NCBI GenBank assembly: GCA_003427395.1
Contig: BFEA01000095.1
Coordinates: 1,580,080-1,602,394, forward strand
DNA from: Chara braunii
Lineage: Eukaryota > Streptophyta > Charophyceae > Charales > Characeae
Length of the DNA stretch: 22,315 nucleotides
Direction of reading: 5' to 3'
Shown here: positions 16,510 through 22,315 of the stretch, piece after piece
Layout of the letters: every line of letters begins with the position of its first letter
Position numbering within the stretch: the stretch's first letter is position 1
Notes under the pieces: generated by a model
What the model saw: only the letters and a program-made list of their open reading frames with translations
Database searches by the model: none
What the model was told of the DNA's origin: nothing
Translations under genes and position numbers: made by a program

Positions 16510-18943
16510 AAGAGAAAATACACATACAGACTGAGGAAAAGAGGTGCTTCGACATCTACCTCCGCTTTCGAACGTAGGTGTAGCAAAGACGAGTGCAAGG
16601 CCGTCCTCCGCAAAACATGTTGCAAGACGTATCAATGTCTTTCTAAACTGAGAGTAGATGACGTGATGAAATGTAAACGTGACTACCGTGTTGTCAGAGG
16701 GAAGGATAGGCGGAAATGGTGGATAGCAAACGTCCAAAACTTCATTTCGTTAATTGACTGTAAACCGACAGTCAAACCGATAGTGCAGTTGCACTCTCTG
16801 TGCGTCACTGTTTGGTGTCTCATACTGGGCGTCGGCAGGAACACGTTCAAAAGATACAGCGATGACCTTGACGACGGAATAGTCGACGCTCTTCACGGCC
16901 ATGATGGGCGTCCACGGACAACGACCACCTACGCCATTACATGGTCGGCGTTCGATGACATAATCTTGGACGAGTCTGATCCCATGTCAGATCAGACTGA
17001 GACAGACCCGAACTTCGAGATCAGAAATTGCATTCGGCTCCCGTCGGACTACGCCACAAAGAAAGACGTCTTCCTCAGTATTCATAAACGACTCTCTTAG
17101 CTTCGTGTCTGCTGCCCGTCATACCAGGTCTTCTGCAAGATGTGGAAGGACTTATTCTGGCACGTTCGCCTGGTAAGGGTGACCGACAACGCGAGATGCA
17201 ACGAGTGCATTAAGAATAGCATCCTCATAGAGGGTGTTCTGCTCGAGCTGAGACGGACGCTTGTCGCAAAATAGAAAAGTCAGCTTGCACGACAGTCTGC
17301 ACACCGAAAACTGTACAGCGTGTGGTCCGCTGAATCGGAACACAGAAAAAAAGAGAGCTTGTGTATCATCATTGACGGTATGGATCAAGCAAAAACAACG
17401 ATTCCCCATGCATCGAGAAAACATTTGTCAAAAGAAATGTCGAATACCACGATGATGAAAACTAATCTCATCGGGATAATCGCGCACGGTAGGACACCAT
17501 CGCTCTTTGTCCACACGTGTTTTCCATACTTATCGCACGGCTCGAACTCGGTTGTCACCTCCATCGCCAAAGTATTGAGAGATGTCCAGGCACGCTAAGG
17601 GGTGTTCCCACCAAAGTTGCGGGTGCAGGCTGACAACCGTGGGCGACAAAACAAAAACAAGTATGTGTTCGCCTTCATGGCTACGCTTGTCAAATTTCGT
17701 ATATTCGAGGTCGTCGAAATGGGGTTCATGATAGTGGGTCGTACACACACGGACATAAATGCGAAGTTCAACTTGTTTGCAAAAAAGTTGAGCGGTTGCG
17801 ATGCGTATACAATGGACGAGCTCTTCGATGTCCTCAAAGCGTCCTGCGAAGAGGAAGTCGATTGCACGTTGCTCACTCAAAATGATGACTAGAAAACTGC
17901 CATAGATCCGTATATCGATCATAAAATCAAGGGTCATGCCACGCCGCACCTCTTTCGATTCTACATGGACGGGGACAACCCCGCCATGATGTACAAGGAG
18001 TTTTGCACTAAGAAACAGTGGGAGTCAGGCACCGGCCCTGTGTATTGGTTTAAAAGGGACGCACGCAATGGGTGGGCGGGGCCTCAATGGGGTTTCCAAC
18101 CTTCCCGCGAGTCACCTAACCCGCAAGCGGGCGATTTCGTTAACGGAATAGCGGGGTTGCATGTTCTATATAAATCGTGGGAGAATTCACAAATCCAATA
18201 AGAGATACAAGACGAACGCACAAGAGCGATGAAATGTAGACGCTTGAATAGCGGGGTTGCATGTTCTATATAAATCGTGGGAGAATTCACAAATCCAATA
18301 AGAGATACAAGACGAACACACAAGAGCGATGAAATGTAGACGCTTGAGCTACTGAACCGACCATCTCAAGAAGTTTAAAAACATATCGCAAGAGGAGAGC
18401 GGTACGGTGCCCCTTCAAGGTGCCTTCTGGCCAGCCCCTTTGCCTGATAAACAAGACCTCCCATCCGGTGGGCCGCATGTTCTCGACTCGCCACCGAGGA
18501 AACCTTGCTTCGTCAGTTACAAGACAGACGCTCCCAAACCGGAGTTCAAACCGCATGAGTCCGTCGGCAATAACAATTTCGTTATGTTCCGTTCGCCCGA
18601 CGAGTATGTTGCAAAGGGCTGCACGTTCTGGATTGGACGCGTTCAGGAGCGGGACGATAATCGCATCCGCGTCAAGTACTGGACACCTTGCGGAAGGGAT
18701 TGCGACTTAGCTAAGTTGTATGCAGACTCATGGGCAAGGACGTGGAAGGTCGAAACTGAATTCGACGACGGCTGGCAAGACCTCGACGTCGTTGTGTGGG
18801 CATGGGCCAGCAACAAACGATCAGAGACAAGTATGCGGATCCCTAAGCGAGACGCTCTCAATGCACAGTTGTCGCTGGTCGTCCCCAATAAGATGCCTGC
18901 ATCAACGCACGATATGAGATATGCTTCAGACACATCTGTGTAA
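16510..18943 (+). pseudogene. DUF7869-type transposase-like gene, multiple stops
   Basis: One frame runs 16510-18201 through stops at 17098 (TAG), 17272 (TAG), 17596 (TAA), 17890 (TAG) and 18199 (TAA); the C-terminal part (18407-18943) is one frame over because of a 100-bp duplication. Order: a Cys-rich, basic N-terminus (CCKTYQCLSKLRVDDVMKC, then RKWWIANVQNF); HSLCVTVWCLILGVGRNTFK, helix-turn-helix-like; LCIIIDGMDQAKTTIPH (17374 on); FPYLSHGSNSVVTSI; VQADNRGRQNKNKYVFAFM (Asp 17632); GFMIVGRTHTDINAKF (17734 on); and a C-terminal module FWIGRVQERDDNRIRVKYW. The D...DN..NKN...GHTH series is typical of a broad eukaryotic family that I associate with DUF7869 and an RNase H-like fold; a transposase role is inferred. 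GRTHTDIN is degenerate against the usual GHTHEDID. Clearly a pseudogene. Confidence 0.7.
18146..18347. repeat. 100-bp tandem duplication
   Basis: Two adjacent copies (18146-18245 and 18246-18345, with two more matching bases) start GAATAGCGGGG and differ at a single base (G at 18218, A at 18318). It is the most recent event visible here. Since 100 is not a multiple of three, it moves the downstream coding frame by one, exactly the shift seen between 17965-18201 and 18407-18943. A TATATAAA inside is part of the coding sequence and not a promoter. Confidence 0.95.
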
Positions 18944-19490
18944 ACGTGGCGAGGGAAGGAGTATGAGTGAGGATCATCTGTTCAATACGAACAACACAGA
19001 GCACATCGCTAATTGTTCGATTGGATTGCATTTTCCTCATTTTTTTGTTATGTTTAGAATGTCTGCATCGTCGGAGTGCAAGCGTAATGAGAAATGAGGG
19101 ACGCCGGTGAGATGGGAGGATCTCCTATCATGGAAAGCAAGAACGCAAATGAGGGTTGTCGGTGTGGAAGCAATCGACTGGACAGTATTGGAGCCCTCGA
19201 TTGAGTTGTGGTACGACAAGGAGCGCCTACAAGTTCACAACCTCGCCAGCCTGAAGCAAACAACGAAAGGCAAGGCAGTGACAAATGGACCAAAGCGTTT
19301 TACGGGTTGGGGTTAGTTCGCATGTGGGGAAAATGGGCGTTGAGCATCAGTGACATGCGTGACGTTTTGTTCAAACGGTGACCTGACACGGTTCGCGACA
19401 CGGATCGAACGAACGAAGGTGTCATCGATGGAGCAAGAGTCCACCATGCAAAGGGCAACGTTGAAGTATATCAGACATATATCAACATAA
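18944..19490. other. Region downstream of the transposase-like gene, no gene found
   Basis: Mixed composition, with only short frames (for example 19107-19316) that resemble nothing. One GTTCAAACG near 19369 recalls the words at 15207-15380, the only hint that this could be the other end of the same element. Confidence 0.4.
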
Positions 19491-19500
19491 AAATTCCCAC

Positions 19501-19980
19501 GAGAAATGAAAGTTGAAAAAACATTCCATTCAAAAAAAATCCTTCATATTTATAAATTATCATTCCAATGTTCGTCCTTTTTTAAAATTTTCAGTTTTAT
19601 TTGATAAGTTCCCGTCTAAATATAAGCTTTCCCTTCCAACTACATCTATTTGTTCAAGATGGAATGAAAGTCTGAAAGAGTTTATGAAATGTCTTAATTA
19701 AACTTTCAGTCTACTATAACAAATACCTTCTAATTTAGATTGGATTAACCCATTTATGACTGAAAATCCTTACATAGGATGACAGTCCCAATTAAAATAT
19801 TTCATGAACTCATCCAAACTTTCATTCCATCTCTAGCAGGCAGTTCAAATGAGAAAGGATACCCCATTCTTGGAATGAAAGTTTTTAAGTAAGACAAGAA
19901 ATTTTAAAATTGGAATGACATTTTTCAAGATAGAATGAAAATTTAGAATTTAGAATGTAATTTTACGAGAGAATGACGCA
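19501..19980. repeat. AT-rich patch of GGAATGAAAGT motifs with a MITE-like inverted repeat
   Basis: GGAATGAAAGT or close variants recur on both strands: forward at 19661 and 19872, related forms near 19505, 19912, 19932, 19952 and 19970, reverse at about 19820-19830 and 19522. AGATGGAATGAAAGT opens an arm at 19657-19701 that matches, as an inverted repeat with scattered mismatches (both contain GTTTATGAAAT or GTTCATGAAAT), the arm 19789-19832. The central spacer is about 87 bases. Clusters of one word near an inverted repeat resemble subterminal transposase-binding sites. No coding sequence is credible; the 62-codon frame at 19513 is chance. Confidence 0.6.
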
Positions 19981-20310
19981 ATCTTGTTCTTCATCAACGA
20001 AAGGTCGAGGATCGCCATTCACATGGCGACCACTTCAATCACATGCCACAACGAAGACTGGAAAAAACAGAAACTCAAAAAGACTAACACAATAACAAAG
20101 TTCAATATTTTCAATCATATTCGACGACGAACATGTTATTCGTTAAAATAAGACATTATATTTTAAATTGGTACTCACACGCTATTAATTTCATGTTAAA
20201 ATCGCTATATTTTGGACCTGAATGGAACTTAGGAACCCGAAGAGTGCAATTGAGAGGCCATAAATTGAATCTAAACTGGAGATTCAAGGCAATCACTTAC
20301 TGATCATGAT
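19981..20310. other. AT-rich spacer, nothing identified
   Basis: No reading frame, RNA gene or repeat that I can support between the two motif clusters. Confidence 0.5.
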
Positions 20311-21001
20311 GGATTAAGTGTGGATTCCATTGCACTTCCATCAATTTTGTAACTTAAAAGCCGTTACAGTTACAACATGAATTGTTGAACTCTCGATTTT
20401 TTTACACCTTGCTCAATTTTGAGTCAGCATTGAGTCGACATTGTGACTTCCCTTAATTTATTGAAACTCAATCGAAGTGGGATATTTACGGCAAGCACAC
20501 GGATGGTTTAAGTACTAATAGTCTAGTATGGATTCCGTCGCACTTCGATAATTTTTGCTTTAACTCTATTAAATGTATACTAATCACGACAAAGTTTAAC
20601 GAATCACATGACAAACGAGATTACGGTTTAAGTACAGTGACTATGGGTTCCATCGCACTTTGATAATTTATGTACTACATAGTACTTATCAAAAGACGTG
20701 ACACTCAGTCTGTTCGGTGTGATTTAAGGATGGATTCCAACACTGTGATACTTCGATAATTTTGGACTCTATCACACTTCGACAATTTATGCGACTTTAA
20801 AGACGAAACTGACATGTCATTGTCATACATTGAAATGCACTTGAATCAGACGTACTACACATGACATTGTGTGAAGGCGAAACTAGATGATTTATGTATG
20901 GATTCTGGCGCACTTTGACAAAAAATCATAAACCGATATGACATTATCATATGAAACTGAAATTCACGTGAGTACTATGGATTCTGTCTCACTTCAAGAA
21001 A
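20311..21001. repeat. Degenerate dispersed repeat, consensus ATGGATTCCGTCGCACTTCG
   Basis: Six or seven copies in one orientation: 20319-20350, 20526-20555, 20640-20672, 20729-20763 with a half copy at 20765-20792, 20894-20926 and 20973-21001. The fuller copies have GTTTAAGTAC shortly before and GATAATTTATG after. Spacing varies from about 60 to 200 bases and copies differ by several bases, so this is an old array or set of binding sites rather than a young satellite. 21002-21217 holds nothing further. Confidence 0.7.
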
Positions 21002-21217
21002 TGTCGTACCCATGAAAAATTAAAAGTTAAAAATTGTACTGGTAACTAAAATTCAACATTGTACCGACACGTGCAAGAAATCGCAAATGCAAGATTGAAG
21101 TACGTCTACAATAAACGCTACAAGCCAACTGTACATTGAACTACATCTAAATGAAACGCTACGAGCCGCAACAATGTAAGCTTTCAAAAATGCTATCATT
21201 TACAAAATTTGAAGTTC

Positions 21218-22117
21218 CTACCGATATCCCTGCGTCCCTTTAGAACCAAACCCGTACAAGGCATTCATAGACGACCCGAAAACAAGGGTTTGTGGCTGTC
21301 CCTTCGTCACCACCCTCGAGAACACCGAAATGTACTTCATCCTTACAAACCTACAGGCACCTGCCAAGGACTTACCGATGGCGTCACGCACACAACATGT
21401 CACTTGCTCTACCTCATGCCACTTATGAACCTCGTCAATTCGACTAGCAATCTCCAAATCAGATTGTCCGTTCTCGCACAGAAGGCGCAAACTCCCCATG
21501 TTGCAACCATAGATTCTAAGGTTGTTGCAAAAAACTAGCACTACAACGTCTACCAAAGTCCGCTTTCGGTTTGAACATGCCACACACAACACTCTGCAGA
21601 ANTCGGAACCGGCCACAGACAACCGTATGCAACAATATGACACATCTTTTGGCTGTAACCCGGCACCACGCAGCGGATATACTTCCAAAAACGGATTGTA
21701 GGATACACAGTCCAACAACTCTTGTTTCAAGTCCGCACACCACACCCGAGGTGACCTCGTTACGTTGTCTAGGCGAAGGTAAAATCGGTTATTCTCTTCC
21801 TGCCTGAGCGCGGCGCGCAGGGACGGAAGTGGTCTGACACCAATGGCATAATGAGGTACTTTGATCAGACTTCCCCACTCCATCGCGGAAGCAAATTTGT
21901 AGTCCTTATGCCATGGGCATTTACGTGCCAAGATGGCTCTATCCCATTCTGCCTCGGACCACGCATCGATAGGCTTGTCAAAGAAGGGGACGACGGTCAT
22001 CCACGGGTCGTTTTCGGTATCGCCTCCCGAACCTTGGAATCCGCATGCACAATCCAGTCGTGAATGGTCTTGTACCTCGGACCGGTTTCTCCCAACCAAA
22101 AGCGATCGAGTCAGCAT
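21218..22117 (-). CDS. Hypothetical minus-strand ORF, 299 codons, beside a transposase-like gene
   Basis: Open from ATG 22117 to its stop near 21218, with one ambiguous base at 21602. A middle stretch looks protein-like: DPWMTVVPFFDKPIDAWSEA, then EWDRAILARKCPWHKDYKFA and MEWGSLIKVPHYAIGVRPLP. The C-terminal half is Cys-rich without a pattern I recognise. The upstream end is in the same frame as the transposase-like C-terminus at 22139-22315, separated by TGA 22139-22141, so part of it may be the decayed tail of that gene or an exon of something else. The plus-strand frame at 21209-21538 is its shadow. Function unknown, and I am not certain it is coding over its whole length. Confidence 0.4.
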   Translation of the reverse strand: MLTRSLLVGRNRSEVQDHSRLDCACGFQGSGGDTENDPWMTVVPFFDKPIDAWSEAEWDRAILARKCPWHKDYKFASAMEWGSLIKVPHYAIGVRPLPSLRAALRQEENNRFYLRLDNVTRSPRVWCADLKQELLDCVSYNPFLEVYPLRGAGLQPKDVSYCCIRLSVAGSXFCRVLCVACSNRKRTLVDVVVLVFCNNLRIYGCNMGSLRLLCENGQSDLEIASRIDEVHKWHEVEQVTCCVRDAIGKSLAGACRFVRMKYISVFSRVVTKGQPQTLVFGSSMNALYGFGSKGTQGYR

Positions 22118-22315
22118 CCTGCCATTGTGTCTGCTCAGTCATTTTCCATCTTTTTCCCATGCGTTGTCATACAGTTGTTCGAGCGACTTAGCTCTCCCAG
22201 TCGGCACCCAATATTCCACTAGCACTTGATTATAATTTTGCGAATTATAATCAACAACCACCCGAGAAAGAGCTTTGCCCACCCAGATTGGCACACCGCT
22301 GGACAGATCATCGTC
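22118..22315 (-). pseudogene. C-terminal module of a second transposase-like gene (partial)
   Basis: The minus strand from the window edge reads VPIWVGKALSRV, then QVLVEYWVPTGRAKSLEQLY and DNAWEKDGK, then TGA 22139-22141. This matches the C-terminus of the plus-strand gene at about 18600-18760 (FWIGRVQERDD, IRVKYWTPCGRDCDLAKLYA, DSWARTWK). One frame over, from 22142 leftwards, WQDADSIAFGWEK and MRIPR match WQDLDVVVWAW and MRIPK of the first copy, so a frameshift lies near 22140. It is a second, more diverged member of the same family in convergent orientation, with its main body right of the window. Confidence 0.65.

Noticed and set aside
18163-18174. TATATAAA as a promoter
   Set aside because: It falls inside the conserved coding frame (VLYKSW) and was copied by the tandem duplication.
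16510-18201. Reassigned stop codons (TAA/TAG read as Gln)
   Set aside because: TGA also interrupts conserved frames here (7251, 8770, 14180), frameshifts are present, and motif residues are lost, so decay explains the stops better. Kept as a question in the findings.
20311-21001. CRISPR array
   Set aside because: Repeats are degenerate, irregularly spaced and in a eukaryotic transposon context, with no cas genes.

Overview
This is a eukaryotic, transposon-dominated window. Nothing in it looks like an intact host gene. The best-preserved sequence is a Ty3/Gypsy-type LTR retrotransposon whose primer-binding site matches initiator Met-tRNA (with one mismatch), as in many plant elements. The mix of a LINE, Gypsy elements and a transposase-like gene of a broadly distributed family suggests a large repeat-rich plant or streptophyte-algal genome. 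A charophyte such as Chara is my guess from the general look of the proteins; I cannot verify it.

Layout. 1-644: the 5' end of a Gypsy LTR in inverted orientation, running off the left edge. 645-1199: a LINE fragment with the reverse-transcriptase zinc-binding (zf-RVT) tail. 1200-3535: LTR of element A, pointing right, followed at once by the primer-binding site (3536-3547). 3690-9628: gag, protease, reverse transcriptase, RNase H, a PHD-like zinc finger, integrase core and integrase C-terminal domain of element A. All are recognisable and all are broken by stops or frameshifts. 9625-11733: three accessory ORFs downstream of pol; the first two junctions are 4-base ATGA stop/start overlaps. 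About 11830-13877: LTR of a second, diverged family member (element B), then its own primer-binding site and a decayed gag that stops abruptly near 15175. 15200-15500: a GC-rich patch with many GTTCAA/TTGAAC words in palindromes, then G-rich repeats. 15795-18943: a decayed transposase-like gene of the DUF7869 type, with several in-frame stops and a recent 100-bp tandem duplication. 18944-21217: AT-rich non-coding DNA with two sets of dispersed motifs. 21218-22315: on the minus strand, the C-terminal part of a second gene of the same transposase-like family, plus a 299-codon ORF of unknown meaning.

How it fits together. Element A once had the usual Gypsy cycle: gag forms the particle, protease matures it, RT/RNase H copy the RNA, integrase inserts the cDNA. 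Three things depart from the textbook layout. A PHD-type finger sits between RNase H and integrase and no chromodomain is visible, so the finger is a candidate chromatin reader for target choice. Pol and the accessory ORFs are joined by ATGA overlaps, pointing to coupled re-initiation. A small reading frame inside the LTR is conserved at the protein level between the two diverged LTRs. These three are the best candidates for something not well described.
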